DNA from: Defluviicoccus sp.
Lineage (GTDB): Bacteria; Pseudomonadota; Alphaproteobacteria; MPNO01
Assembly (NCBI GenBank): GCA_022823775.1
Contig: JAJEHI010000131.1
Span: 1-64,000, forward strand
Direction: 5' to 3'
DNA: 64,000 bases
Under the pieces are notes generated by a model. That model was not told the origin of the DNA, searched no databases, and was given only the letters and a program-made list of their open reading frames with translations. Both the position numbers and the translations under genes were made by a program. Positions 1-9,192 of this stretch are shown piece by piece. Position 1 is the stretch's first letter. Every line of letters starts with the position of its first letter.

Positions 1-1
1 C

Positions 2-1051
2 GCGGTCTCGCCGGAGAATTTCGGTTACGTCGCGGGATTCGTCGTTCCCTCCCAGCCGATCATGCGCTGGCGCCATGCGATGGCGGTCGTCGGAAAGAGC
101 GAAACCGCCTATGTCTGCGTCGATATGGAGGAGACCACCGTTGCCGGGAAGGCGGGCGACGTTCCGGTCCGCGCCTGGGGCGAGTTCTCCGACGATGCGA
201 TGGCGGTCCTCGCCGACCAGCTCGCCCGGATGGATCTCGCCGGCGCCCGGATCGGCACCGAGCTGGACTACCTGCCCGCGGCCGATTTTGCCCGGCTCCA
301 GGCGGCGATGCCGAATGCCGGGTTCGTTTCGATCGACGCCACGCTGGATCGGATGCGGCGGACCAAGACACCGGACGAGATCGACCTGTTGCGCCGGTTG
401 TCGCGCATTTCCGACAAAGCCATCGGGGACGCCTTCGCTTCCGTCTCGCCCGGCGATACCGAGATGGACCTGGGCGCCGCGCTCACCCGGAGCGTCTACG
501 AGCAGGGCGCGGAGCAGTTCCGGCTTATGATCGTCGCGACGGGGAAACGCAGCGAACTCCCCAATGTCGGGCCGACCGATCGGGTACTTCAACCCCGAGA
601 CGTCTGTCGGGTCGAGATATTCTCGATGATCGGCGGCTACCACGCGGGGGTCTGCCGGACCGCGGTGGTAAGCGAGCCGCCGGAACACGCCGAGCGGATC
701 TGGGCCAATCTGGTCGGCTGCAAGCACATGCTGCTCGACACGATCCGGCCCGGCGCCGTGGCGCGCGACATCTACGCCGCCTTCCTCGCCGAATTCGGCA
801 AGCTCGGCCTGCCGCCCATCGCCTTCGTCGGGCACGGGATCGGGCTCAACCTGCACGAAGCGCCCTATCTGGCCGCGCATGACGACACGGTTCTGGAGGC
901 CGGGACGGTGATGGGTTTCGAGCCGCTGGTCTACCGCACCGGTTACGGTTACGGCATGCAGCTCAAGGACATGGTCCTGGTATCGGACGACGGCGGGGCG
1001 GACCTCCTTTCCGACGCCACCGACAACGACCGGCTGATCGTCATCGATTGA
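2..1051 (+). CDS. M24 (creatinase/Xaa-Pro peptidase fold) family protein, 5' end outside window
   Basis: The reading frame is open from base 2, so the true start lies before the window; the first ATG in frame is at 62. The visible part has the end of a creatinase N-terminal domain followed by the pita-bread M24 domain, with the conserved HGIGLNLHE stretch near 832. The usual metal-binding aspartates are not there: the strand that normally reads D.G...GY.SD.TRT is VEIFSMIGGYHAGVCRT (about 612-662). The last glutamate position reads QLKD (about 960). This pattern is closer to metal-free creatinase or ectoine-hydrolase relatives than to Xaa-Pro aminopeptidases. The substrate cannot be told. Its stop overlaps the stop of the convergent next gene by 11 bases. 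Confidence 0.85.
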   Translation, partial: AVSPENFGYVAGFVVPSQPIMRWRHAMAVVGKSETAYVCVDMEETTVAGKAGDVPVRAWGEFSDDAMAVLADQLARMDLAGARIGTELDYLPAADFARLQAAMPNAGFVSIDATLDRMRRTKTPDEIDLLRRLSRISDKAIGDAFASVSPGDTEMDLGAALTRSVYEQGAEQFRLMIVATGKRSELPNVGPTDRVLQPRDVCRVEIFSMIGGYHAGVCRTAVVSEPPEHAERIWANLVGCKHMLLDTIRPGAVARDIYAAFLAEFGKLGLPPIAFVGHGIGLNLHEAPYLAAHDDTVLEAGTVMGFEPLVYRTGYGYGMQLKDMVLVSDDGGADLLSDATDNDRLIVID

Positions 1052-2027
1052 GCGCGCGCAGCAGGTCGAGGGCCGCGGCCTCTCCGTTCGCGTCGCCGGC
1101 GATCAGCAGCACGGCCTCGTCGATCCCCGCCGCTTCGTATTGCGCGATGCGGCGTATGCAGTCATTCGGCGTGCCGCAGATCCCGAAGGCTTCCACCGCC
1201 TCGTCCGGGATCAGGTCCGCCGCCGCCTTCATGTCGCGCCGCGAAATCGCTTCCTTCACCGCGTCCCGGTCGATGGCGATGCCCGAGCCGGAGACGCTGG
1301 GAGCGACGAAGTCGTTGCGCATCATGAACGCGATCCTGGGGCGCAGAAGCTCGATCGCCGCTTCGCGGTCGCGATCGACGGCGGTGTAGAGATAGGCCGC
1401 GCGCCGCATGGCCGCCGGGTCGCGGCCCGCCGCCCGGGCGCCCGCTTCGGCCATCGCGAGAGATTCGGCAGCGTATTCCACGGTGAGTCCGGCCGAGAGG
1501 ACCACGCCATCCGCGAGTTCGCCGGAAAGCCTCAGCATCCTCGGCCCCATCGCCGCGATGTAGAGAGGAATGGGCTCCGGCGGCCGGAACGCCATCCGCA
1601 TGCCGTCGAGACGGAACATCTCCCCTTCGAAGGACCCGGCCTCGCCCGACCAGAGCTGGCGCAGGCAGGCGATGAACTCGCGCATCGCAACGAGAGGCCG
1701 TTCCAGCTTCGCGCCCGCTTCGGCGAGGAACATCGGATTGCCCGAGCCCAGCGCCAGCGCCGCGCGTCCGGGTGCGGCCTCGGCGATGGTCGCCATCGCC
1801 ATCGCGACCGAGACCGGCGACCACAGATAGGGGCTGATCGCGGTCGGGACGACCGTCGCCCGCTCCGTCTTGAGGGCGAAGGCGGTGCAGGAGACGAGGG
1901 ACTGGCGATAGCCCAGGTGCTCGGCCATCCACAGGCTGTTCGCGCCGGCGTCCTCGGCCCGGCGGGCGAGCGCGAGCGCGTCGTCGAAAGAGGCGAAGCC
2001 GTCGAAGCTCACTCCGAACGCGGTCAT
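1041..2027 (-). CDS. Luciferase-like (LLM class) oxidoreductase, probable F420-dependent
   Basis: This is a 328-residue TIM-barrel protein of the bacterial luciferase / methylene-H4MPT reductase superfamily. The N-terminus MTAFGVSFDGFASFDDAL, the segment SPYLWSPVSVAMAMATI and the following LALGSGNP match the family's cofactor-binding barrel strands. Family members use either F420 or FMN, and sequence alone does not settle which. F420 is the inference, because a full F420 synthesis operon lies 7 kb away. The ATG start overlaps the stop of the upstream opine-dehydrogenase-like gene (ATGA at 2024-2027), so the two are translated as a unit. A likely role is hydride transfer to or from a small organic substrate in the cytosol. 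Confidence 0.85.
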   Translation of the reverse strand: MTAFGVSFDGFASFDDALALARRAEDAGANSLWMAEHLGYRQSLVSCTAFALKTERATVVPTAISPYLWSPVSVAMAMATIAEAAPGRAALALGSGNPMFLAEAGAKLERPLVAMREFIACLRQLWSGEAGSFEGEMFRLDGMRMAFRPPEPIPLYIAAMGPRMLRLSGELADGVVLSAGLTVEYAAESLAMAEAGARAAGRDPAAMRRAAYLYTAVDRDREAAIELLRPRIAFMMRNDFVAPSVSGSGIAIDRDAVKEAISRRDMKAAADLIPDEAVEAFGICGTPNDCIRRIAQYEAAGIDEAVLLIAGDANGEAAALDLLRALNR

Positions 2028-3130
2028 GCCTCCCCTTCCCGCACCAGACGGTGGAGAGCAGCCGCGTCGAGACCGGCGATCCCCATGCGTTCCAGCGTCA
2101 GCCCCTCGGAGGCGTACTGGATTCCGGTGGCCGCGGAAAGCAGCGCGATGTGGCTGTCGACGGTCGGCGTCGGCACTCCCGCCAGGCGCCCGAAGGCGGC
2201 GAACGGGACAAGGCCGTACCCCACGTCCTCGTGCACGTAGCGGTGGTCGAGCGAGGGCGGGCTGCGGAGAGTCGCGTTGGGCGCGCTCTCCCGGCAGGCT
2301 CGCGAGATGGACCCGCTCTCCATCGCCTCGCGGGTGGTGAGCCCGGCGTTGTGGAAGACCTCGAGGAACGGGGTCGCCGGTACGTCGAGCGCGCGGGCGA
2401 CGGCGAGACGCTCGGCGTCGATCTCCGCCGTTACCCTGCCCACCGCGTCGGTCACGCCTTCCCGGTAGAACAGGAAATCTCCGTCGGTCGATTCGATCCA
2501 TCCCGCGTTCAGCAGCATGCCCGGCGGATGGAACACCGCGTTGATGTTGGCGAGCCCGGTCTCGAGCACGCTGGAGGCCGGCCGGATCTCGGGAAAGAGC
2601 GGCGAGACCGCCTCGTGCAGCCGCGCGGTCGCCTTGCCGGGAAGGGCGGCGAACATCAGCGATTCGGTGTAGCTGTAGATGCCGACCGTCGCCGGCGCCT
2701 CGATCCGGCTGATGAAGGTAAGGGTCACGGTCTCGCAGGTCTCCAGCGGCGCCTTGTGCCCCGCCCGGCGCATCTCGGCCTGGAAGTGGAGTCCCCCTCC
2801 GGTGTGGCCGGGATCGAGAAAGACCGGCGTACCCTCTTCCAGCATCCCGGCGAGGCGTTCGGCGTAATACGCGTGCGCGACCGAGGGGACGACGAGCATC
2901 ACGAGATCCGCGCCGTCGACCGCCTCGGCGACGTCGGTGGTCAGCAGGGCCGGCATTTCGCGACTCTCGAAGACGCCGCGCGCGTCGATACCGCCGTTTT
3001 CGCGAATCGGGTCCAGGCTTTCCTCGCGCCGCGCATGAAGCCGGACTTCGAAGCCCTTGCGCGTCAGGTCGGCCGCGGCGGCGTAGCCGCCATGCCCCGC
3101 CCCCATTACCGCTACCGATCGTATATCCAT
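2024..3130 (-). CDS. NAD(P)-binding opine/octopine dehydrogenase family protein
   Basis: A 368-residue protein with an N-terminal Rossmann fold (VAVMGAGHGGYAAAADL, residues about 6-22) and a C-terminal NAD/NADP octopine/nopaline dehydrogenase domain. That domain shows the family pattern ETGLANINAVFHPPGMLLN around residues 190-208, which includes the catalytic-site His region. Family members reductively condense an amino acid with a 2-oxo acid, or do the reverse; some are 2-hydroxyacid or ketopantoate-type reductases. It is the upstream partner of the luciferase-like gene through an ATGA overlap. The substrate is unknown. The operon with a presumed F420 enzyme suggests that both act on one small metabolite, but this is only context. 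Confidence 0.85.
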   Translation of the reverse strand: MDIRSVAVMGAGHGGYAAAADLTRKGFEVRLHARREESLDPIRENGGIDARGVFESREMPALLTTDVAEAVDGADLVMLVVPSVAHAYYAERLAGMLEEGTPVFLDPGHTGGGLHFQAEMRRAGHKAPLETCETVTLTFISRIEAPATVGIYSYTESLMFAALPGKATARLHEAVSPLFPEIRPASSVLETGLANINAVFHPPGMLLNAGWIESTDGDFLFYREGVTDAVGRVTAEIDAERLAVARALDVPATPFLEVFHNAGLTTREAMESGSISRACRESAPNATLRSPPSLDHRYVHEDVGYGLVPFAAFGRLAGVPTPTVDSHIALLSAATGIQYASEGLTLERMGIAGLDAAALHRLVREGEA

Positions 3131-3207
3131 GCCGTCTCCGCCGTTTCAACGATCTTGCGGACCGCGGCGAACGCGGGCAAGCCTTGCGAAGGGCACGCGA
3201 TCGGAAT

Positions 3208-3221
3208 CGGGCGAAAGCCCG
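3208..3221 (-). terminator. Possible weak hairpin after the quinone reductase gene
   Basis: A 5-bp GC stem with a four-base loop (CGGGC-GAAA-GCCCG on the plus strand) lies 5 bases after the stop of the minus-strand quinone reductase gene. No T-run follows it on the minus strand, so it may be a pause site or a decayed terminator rather than a true intrinsic terminator. Confidence 0.25.
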
Positions 3222-3226
3222 GCCGT

Positions 3227-4228
3227 TCAGCCCCTCCGGTCCTGCGTGAGGACGATCCGCCCGCGGGCGGTACGGTCGCGGATGGCGGCGAGAGCGTCGG
3301 CGAACCTTTCAAGCGGCAGTACGGTCGTCGGCAAGGGCGCGATCCTGCTCGCCTCGTAGAGCGCATAGATCTCCTCGAAGCACCTGGCGGTCAGGTCCGG
3401 CCGTCGCTTGCGGTAATCGCCGATCTGCAGGCCGCTCACGTCGATGTTGCGGACGAGCAGGTAATTGGCCCGGATCGTCGGAATCCGTCCGGCGGCGAAC
3501 CCGACCACCACCAGCCGTCCGCACCAGGAAAGCGCGCGAATCGCGGCGTCGAAGATCGCGTCCCCGAGCGGATCGATGACGATATCGGCGCCGCGTCCCC
3601 CGGTCGCGGCATGGACCTGTCCCCGCAGGCTGTCGTGGATGTCCTCGCGCGCGAGGTCGACGATCGCATCGGCCCCGGCCTCGCGCACCATGCCGGCCTT
3701 CGAGGCGCTGGCGACGCCCGCGAGCACCTTCGCGCCGAGCGCCTTTGCGAGCTGTACCGCTGCCAGACCGACCCCGCCGGTCGCGCCCAGAACCAGCACC
3801 GTCTCCCCGTCCGCGTAGCGGCCGCGCTCCCGCAGAGAGAACCACGCCGTGTCGTAGACGAGCGCCATGGAGGCCGCGTCCTTCAACGGCATGGAGGCGG
3901 GGATCCGGTGGCACTGGGCAGCCGGTACGGAGATGAGCTCGGCGAAGCCCCCGGCCGGCTCGCACATCGCGACCACCCGGTCGCCGGCGGCGAAACCCGT
4001 AACCTCCGCGCCTGCCGAGCGCACGATACCCGCCGGCCCCTTGCCGGGGATGAACGGCAGCCCGGGCTTCGACTGGTGCCTGCCCCCCATCAACAATATG
4101 TCGACATAGTTCGCGGCGGTGGCATGCACCTCCACCAGCAGATCGGCGGGACCGGGCACCGGGTCGGGCACTTCGCGGATCGCCGCGTTTTCGATAGGCC
4201 CGAACGCGTCGACGACGACGGCACGCAT
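3227..4228 (-). CDS. Zinc-free MDR family NADPH:quinone oxidoreductase-like protein
   Basis: A 333-residue alcohol dehydrogenase-like protein: an N-terminal GroES-like domain (MRAVVVDAFGPIENAAIREV, then PADLLVEVHATAANYVD) and a nucleotide-binding Rossmann domain with LVLGATGGVGLAAVQLAKALG. The cysteine cluster that binds structural zinc in medium-chain alcohol dehydrogenases is absent, as in quinone oxidoreductases and enoyl reductases. The ATG at 4228 was chosen over one 36 bases upstream because the family N-terminus begins with MRAVVV and the upstream extension reads like untranslated sequence. It lies 16 bases after the CoA ligase gene, so one transcript is likely. It probably reduces an activated C=C bond or a quinone with NADPH. 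Confidence 0.87.
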   Translation of the reverse strand: MRAVVVDAFGPIENAAIREVPDPVPGPADLLVEVHATAANYVDILLMGGRHQSKPGLPFIPGKGPAGIVRSAGAEVTGFAAGDRVVAMCEPAGGFAELISVPAAQCHRIPASMPLKDAASMALVYDTAWFSLRERGRYADGETVLVLGATGGVGLAAVQLAKALGAKVLAGVASASKAGMVREAGADAIVDLAREDIHDSLRGQVHAATGGRGADIVIDPLGDAIFDAAIRALSWCGRLVVVGFAAGRIPTIRANYLLVRNIDVSGLQIGDYRKRRPDLTARCFEEIYALYEASRIAPLPTTVLPLERFADALAAIRDRTARGRIVLTQDRRG

Positions 4229-4244
4229 GGTTCGCTCCCCCGGT

Positions 4245-5891
4245 TCAGTCCGATGTCCGCGCACGTATGGAGACAGGCGTTTCCCGCCCGTCGCGGATGC
4301 GCTCGACGATATCGCGCTTCTCGATCTTGCCGTTGCTCATCAGGGGTATCTCGGGAAGCTCGAGCCAGAATTCCGGCATGTCGTAGCGCGAAAGTCCTTC
4401 CGCGGCGAGGTGGTCCAGGATCCGGACCGCCGGCACGGCTTGTCCGTTCCTGAACATCACGGCGAGGCAGACGCGCTCGCCCAGCCGGTCGTCGGCGACG
4501 GGTATTGCGGCGGCCCGCTCGATGCAGGCGTGGCGCATCGCGAGCTCTTCGATCCTCACAGGGTTGATATTGTGGCCGCCTCGGATGATGACCTCCTTCT
4601 TGCGCCCGGTGAGGCGGAGATATCCGTTCTCGTCGACCCAGCCCATGTCGCCGGTCATGAACCAGCCGTCGTCGTTGAAACTCGATTCGGTGGCGAGCTG
4701 GTCGTCGAAATAGCCGAGCATCAGGCTTGCTCCGCGCCCCGCAAGCAGCCCGACCTCGCCCGGCGGCAGGCGTACCGTCGGATTTTCCTCTTCGAAGATC
4801 GCGATCTCGTAACCGGGGCACGCCTTGCCGGAAGACGCCACGATCAGTTCCGGATCGTCGTCGGGCATGGTGTATTGGTGGCCGTTGGTCTCCGTCATGC
4901 CGTAGCCGCTCTGCGGCACGATTCCGCGGGCCATCAGCCCGGACATGACATGGCCGGGGACCGCGGCGCCCGAAACCCGGAACGCCCCGAGCCGGCCGAC
5001 GCCGGCGAGGCCGCGCCGCTTCAGCTCGGCCAGCAGGTCGATGGCATGGGTCGGCACGCCCACCAGGTATGTCGTTCCGGTCTCGACCAGCCGGTCGACC
5101 AGGCTTTCTCCGCGCGCCACGTCATGGACGACATATTCCGCGCCGCCGACGATCGCGGTCAGCAGCGAGCCGATCCCGAGATTGTGGCTGAACGGGCTGA
5201 GCGAACACACCACCGAGTCCGCGCCGATGCGCCAGTCGGCCGAGATCGCGCGCGCCGTGACCAGCAATGTGTTGTCGCTGTGCATGACGCCCTTCGGTGC
5301 CCCGGTAGAGCCCGAGGTGAAGGCAATGTAGCTGACGCGGTCGGGATCGGTCGCGGGCGGCGGCGCGTCCGCTCCGGGCGATATGTCCAGCAGACTCGAC
5401 TCCGCGGCATCGCCCAGCCGCCACAGGTGCCGCAGCGAGCTCAAACCCTCGGCGGCCTGCGCAATGTCGTCGCTCGCCCCGTCCGCGCCGAACCCCGCCT
5501 GGTAGACCAGCCCGACCGCCCGCATTCGGTCCAGGAGGCTCGCGACGTCGGCCACCGTGTGGTTGCGGTGCGGCGAAGGGCATACGACGAGCCCGTTGCG
5601 CGAACAGGCGAGCAGCGCGATCGCGGAATCGATCCGGTCCGGCATCCACAGTGCGAGCCGCTGCCCCGGAACGAGGCCCCGCGCGGCGAGATCGGCGGCG
5701 AAGCGGTCCACCGCGTCGATCAGCTCCGCCCATGTCAGACGCCGGTGGCGGTCGCGCAGTGCGGGCCGGCCGGGAGAGCGTTCCGCGTGCCCGCGCGCCA
5801 CCGCGTGGACGGTCTCGTCGCGCCACCAGCCGCGCCGGTAATAGTCTTCGAGCGATGCCCGGCTCAGCAGCGACAGGATACGGGATGTCAT
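4245..5891 (-). CDS. AMP-forming acyl/aryl-CoA ligase
   Basis: A 548-residue ANL-superfamily adenylating enzyme. Motif A3 (AFTSGSTGAPKGVMHSD) is near residues 188-204, A5 (GYGMTETNGHQYT) near 340, A8 (WFMTGDMGWVDENGYLRLTGR) near 430, and the C-terminal catalytic lysine lies in LMSNGKIEKRDI. It activates a carboxylic acid with ATP to an acyl-AMP and then a CoA thioester. The closest named group by general layout is the fatty-acyl/cyclohexanecarboxylate CoA ligases, but the acid is not predictable. It heads a short minus-strand operon with the MDR reductase and is divergent from the UbiD gene. Confidence 0.9.
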   Translation of the reverse strand: MTSRILSLLSRASLEDYYRRGWWRDETVHAVARGHAERSPGRPALRDRHRRLTWAELIDAVDRFAADLAARGLVPGQRLALWMPDRIDSAIALLACSRNGLVVCPSPHRNHTVADVASLLDRMRAVGLVYQAGFGADGASDDIAQAAEGLSSLRHLWRLGDAAESSLLDISPGADAPPPATDPDRVSYIAFTSGSTGAPKGVMHSDNTLLVTARAISADWRIGADSVVCSLSPFSHNLGIGSLLTAIVGGAEYVVHDVARGESLVDRLVETGTTYLVGVPTHAIDLLAELKRRGLAGVGRLGAFRVSGAAVPGHVMSGLMARGIVPQSGYGMTETNGHQYTMPDDDPELIVASSGKACPGYEIAIFEEENPTVRLPPGEVGLLAGRGASLMLGYFDDQLATESSFNDDGWFMTGDMGWVDENGYLRLTGRKKEVIIRGGHNINPVRIEELAMRHACIERAAAIPVADDRLGERVCLAVMFRNGQAVPAVRILDHLAAEGLSRYDMPEFWLELPEIPLMSNGKIEKRDIVERIRDGRETPVSIRARTSD

Positions 5892-6012
5892 CGAAGCGCC
5901 CTTATAGGCGGTCGATCCCGGAACCGCCAGACTGACACCGGGGCGCGGTTATGGGATCGTACCGCCGGATTCCCCAGCCGACCGTTCCTCCCAATAGTCG
6001 AGGTGACCGACC

Positions 6013-7434
6013 GTGACCGTCCCGTCGAATGCCCGTTACGCGCCCGACCTGCACGGCTTCATCGAATTTCTCGAGATCGAGCATCCCGGTGAGGTCGTCC
6101 GCATCGCAAAGGAGGTCGATCCGAAATTCGAGGTCTCGGGCATCCTGCACCGGCTGGAAAAGGACGGGCGCTATCCGCTTGCGATCTTCGAAAACGTCAA
6201 GGGTTCCAGGATACCGCTGGTCGCCAACATGCATGCCGGCTTCGAGCGCCTGCGGCTTGCGGTCGGCATGAACGAAGGCAGCGTGCGGGACTTCGTCGCG
6301 GAGTGCGCGGCGCGCCAGAGCGAACCCATCGCGCCCCGCATTGTCGACACTGGCCCGGTGCACGAAGCGGTCGCCACCGGCGCGGATGTCGACGTGGACG
6401 AGCTGCCGATCTGCACCTATCACGAGCTCGACGCCGGGAAGTACATCACCGCCGGGCTTTCGGTGATGCGGGATCCCGACACCGGCACCGCCAATGTCGG
6501 CATCTACCGCCACATGGTGCATGGGAAGAACCTGCTCGGAATACAGCTGTCGGAGACCGCGGACGGCAACATCGTCTGGAAGAAATACGAACGCCTCGGC
6601 AAACCCTGTCCCATCGCCATCGTCATCGGCCATCACCCGGCGGTGTTCATCGGCTCGCTGGCGTTCTCCAGCCTGGATTCCGACGAGTTTCATATCGCCG
6701 GCGGGATGCTGCAGCGACCCCTCCAGCTGGTGAAGTGCAAGACAATTCCGCTGGAGGTGCCGGCGGACGCCGAAATAGTGCTCGAATGCGAGACGAGGCC
6801 CGGCGAGCGCCGGCCCGAGGCTCCGTTCGGGGAATATCCGGGTACTTACGGGCCGCGGCGCGATAATCCGGTGCTGGAGATCAAGGCGATAACCCGGCGC
6901 AACGCACCGCTCTACCAGAACGCCTTCGTCGGGCACTCGGATAACCTCCTGCTGTCCGGGCTGATGCGCACCGCGTTCATCGAGGACGCGGTCAGGATCG
7001 CCTGTCCGACGGTGAAGGAGGTCGCGGTTCCGCGCTCCGGGCGTTACCGGTTCGTGTGCTATATCGCCGTCGAGACCATGATCGAGGGCGAGGCCAAGCA
7101 GGCCGCGATGGCCGCGTTCGTCGCCGATCCGTTTCTCAAGTTCGCGGTGGTGGTCGACCACGACGTCGATATCGGCAGCGACGCCGACGTGATGCATGCC
7201 ATCGCCACCCGGGTCCGCGGCGACCGCGACATCTTCATGGTGCCCTACGCCAAGGGGTCGCCGCTCGATCCGGCCTCCTACGACCCCGGGGGCGGGTCCC
7301 ACCTCGTCACGAAGGTGGGAATCGACGCGACCCGCAAGGAGGACTATCCGCCGGAAATCTCCGTCCCGGACGCGGATGCGCTCGATCTCGCCGACTACAT
7401 CGCTGGCTACGAGCCGCCCAAGACCTCGATATAG
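6013..7434 (+). CDS. UbiD family prenylated-FMN decarboxylase
   Basis: A 473-residue UbiD-fold protein. The catalytic triad of Glu-Arg-Glu seen in Fdc1/UbiD can be placed: Arg166 in IYRHMVHGKN, and Glu269 and Glu274 in PEAPFGEYPGTYG, with the same five-residue spacing between the two glutamates as in the characterised enzymes. Such enzymes reversibly decarboxylate unsaturated or (hetero)aromatic acids using prenylated FMN made by UbiX; no ubiX is in this window. The start is GTG, with GAGG ending 10 bases upstream. It is followed 66 bases later by an acyl-CoA ligase that is itself fused by overlap to the F420 operon, suggesting a shared (de)carboxylation and CoA-activation route. Confidence 0.93.
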   Translation: MTVPSNARYAPDLHGFIEFLEIEHPGEVVRIAKEVDPKFEVSGILHRLEKDGRYPLAIFENVKGSRIPLVANMHAGFERLRLAVGMNEGSVRDFVAECAARQSEPIAPRIVDTGPVHEAVATGADVDVDELPICTYHELDAGKYITAGLSVMRDPDTGTANVGIYRHMVHGKNLLGIQLSETADGNIVWKKYERLGKPCPIAIVIGHHPAVFIGSLAFSSLDSDEFHIAGGMLQRPLQLVKCKTIPLEVPADAEIVLECETRPGERRPEAPFGEYPGTYGPRRDNPVLEIKAITRRNAPLYQNAFVGHSDNLLLSGLMRTAFIEDAVRIACPTVKEVAVPRSGRYRFVCYIAVETMIEGEAKQAAMAAFVADPFLKFAVVVDHDVDIGSDADVMHAIATRVRGDRDIFMVPYAKGSPLDPASYDPGGGSHLVTKVGIDATRKEDYPPEISVPDADALDLADYIAGYEPPKTSI

Positions 7435-7500
7435 GCCCGGGACAAGCCCGGCCGTCCCGCCGGTGGCAGTCGCCCGCCCGTTTGGCTAATCTCGCGCGCG

Positions 7501-9192
7501 ATGTCCGGGACAGGCACGATGGAGAAACCCTCTCCGATGGACGACCGGAGCGAAGCCCGCGCGAGGCTGTCCGACGCGATGGCCTACGATCCGGCGCTCG
7601 CCGCGCGCTACCGCGGCGAAGGGCTGTGGCGCGACGAGCTCCTGACCGACTGGCTCGACCGGACCGTCGCGGAAATGCCGGGCGCCACCGCGATCGTCAT
7701 GGCCGAAGAGAGCATGACTTTCGCCGAACTCGGCGCGTTGAGCGATCGCCTCGCCAGCGGGTTCCGGCGGCTCGGAATCGGCATGGGCGACGTGGTCGGG
7801 GTCCAGCTGCGCAACGGGCCGTACTGGGTTGCCATTCACGTCGCGCTTTGCCGCATCGGGGCGGTCATGACCGGGCTCCATCTGACCTTCCGGGAGTCCG
7901 AGTGCGAGCGGGCGCTGGCGTTCGGCGAAGCCGTCGCGGTCGTCTGTGAGGAGGCGGCGGGAGATTTCGCCATCGCCGAGACAATGCTGCGCCTCAAGCA
8001 AAGGCTGCCCTCTTTGCGACACGTCGTTGTCGCGGGTGGCGGACCGGAGGGAACCGTTGCGCTCGAAGCGCTCGAGGACGAGGCCCGTCCCCGCACGGAA
8101 CGCGCCGATGCTTCCGGGCCGTTCATCATGCTCTACACCTCGGGTTCGACCAGCCGGCCCAAGGCGGTGCCGCTCAGCTACAACAACCTGCTCACCAACG
8201 CCCGGGGGAGCGCGGGCGTGTTCGGGATCGGCGCCCGGGACCGGATCATGGCGGCCGGCCCGTTCGCGCATCTTTACTCGCTGCACAGCCCGCATTTTTC
8301 GCTGCTTACCGGGGCGGCTCAGGTGATCCTGCCCGTCTACGAGAAGGGCGCGTTCGTGGATCTGGTCGAAAAGGCGCGTCCGACGGTCGTGTTCGCCGTG
8401 CCGGCCCATATCTTTCCCTGCCTCGCCGAAGGTTTGCTGGACAGCCGTGACTGGTCCTCGGTGCGTCTTCTCCTGATAGCGGGAGCGGCGGTTTCGGGCG
8501 ACCTCGTCAGGGAACTGGACTCCAAGCTGCCGAACGGAAGGGTGATCCAGCTCTGGGGGATGACCGAGATGCAGGCCGGCCTTTATACGCGGCCCGAGGA
8601 TCCGGTGGACTTCCCGGCGACAACCTGCGGACGGCCGAGCCCGGGAACAGAAATCCGCATCGCGAACGACGAAGGCGAAGCGCTGCCGCGGGGCGCCGAG
8701 GGAGAATTGCAGGTGCGCGGCGCCTCGGTCTTCCCCGGCTATCTGCACGACGCGGAAGCGAATGCCGACGCGTTCACCCGTGACCGCTGGTTCCGCACCG
8801 GCGACCTGGCGACGGTGGACGAGCACGGCAACGTCGTCCTCAAGGGCCGCATCAAGGACACCGTCAACCGGGGCGGAGTGAAATACAGTACCCGCGAGGT
8901 TGAGGACCTGCTCCTCGGCCATCCCGCGGTGGACCAGGCCGCGGTGGTGCCGGCGCCCCATCCGCGCCTGGGCGAGATCGGCTGCGCCTTCGCCGTCACC
9001 CGCGACGAGATTGCGGTGACGCTGGAAGATCTCTGCGCTTATCTTCTCGGACAGGGAATCGCGAAATACAAGCTGCCCGAACGGCTGGAGCTGATTGGCG
9101 AGATGCCGCTCGGGCCGTCGCGCAAGATCGACAAGGAGACGCTGAAGGCGATGGCAGCCGAAGCTCAGACAACCCGGGTTGGGGCGCGGTGA
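7501..9192 (+). CDS. AMP-forming acyl-CoA ligase coupled to the F420 operon
   Basis: A 563-residue ANL-superfamily ligase. Motif A3 is MLYTSGSTSRPKAVPLSYNN (about 209-228), which lacks the usual glycine after the threonine-rich loop. A5 is QLWGMTEMQAGLY, A8 is RWFRTGDLATVDEHGNVVLK, and the catalytic lysine lies in GPSRKIDKETL near the C-terminus. The ATG at 7501 is followed by two more possible ATG starts within 13 codons (7519, 7537). The stop TGA at 9190-9192 overlaps the GTG start of fbiC, so this ligase is translationally coupled to F420 synthesis. This is an unusual link and suggests that the activated acid feeds an F420-dependent step. Confidence 0.9.
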   Translation: MSGTGTMEKPSPMDDRSEARARLSDAMAYDPALAARYRGEGLWRDELLTDWLDRTVAEMPGATAIVMAEESMTFAELGALSDRLASGFRRLGIGMGDVVGVQLRNGPYWVAIHVALCRIGAVMTGLHLTFRESECERALAFGEAVAVVCEEAAGDFAIAETMLRLKQRLPSLRHVVVAGGGPEGTVALEALEDEARPRTERADASGPFIMLYTSGSTSRPKAVPLSYNNLLTNARGSAGVFGIGARDRIMAAGPFAHLYSLHSPHFSLLTGAAQVILPVYEKGAFVDLVEKARPTVVFAVPAHIFPCLAEGLLDSRDWSSVRLLLIAGAAVSGDLVRELDSKLPNGRVIQLWGMTEMQAGLYTRPEDPVDFPATTCGRPSPGTEIRIANDEGEALPRGAEGELQVRGASVFPGYLHDAEANADAFTRDRWFRTGDLATVDEHGNVVLKGRIKDTVNRGGVKYSTREVEDLLLGHPAVDQAAVVPAPHPRLGEIGCAFAVTRDEIAVTLEDLCAYLLGQGIAKYKLPERLELIGEMPLGPSRKIDKETLKAMAAEAQTTRVGAR

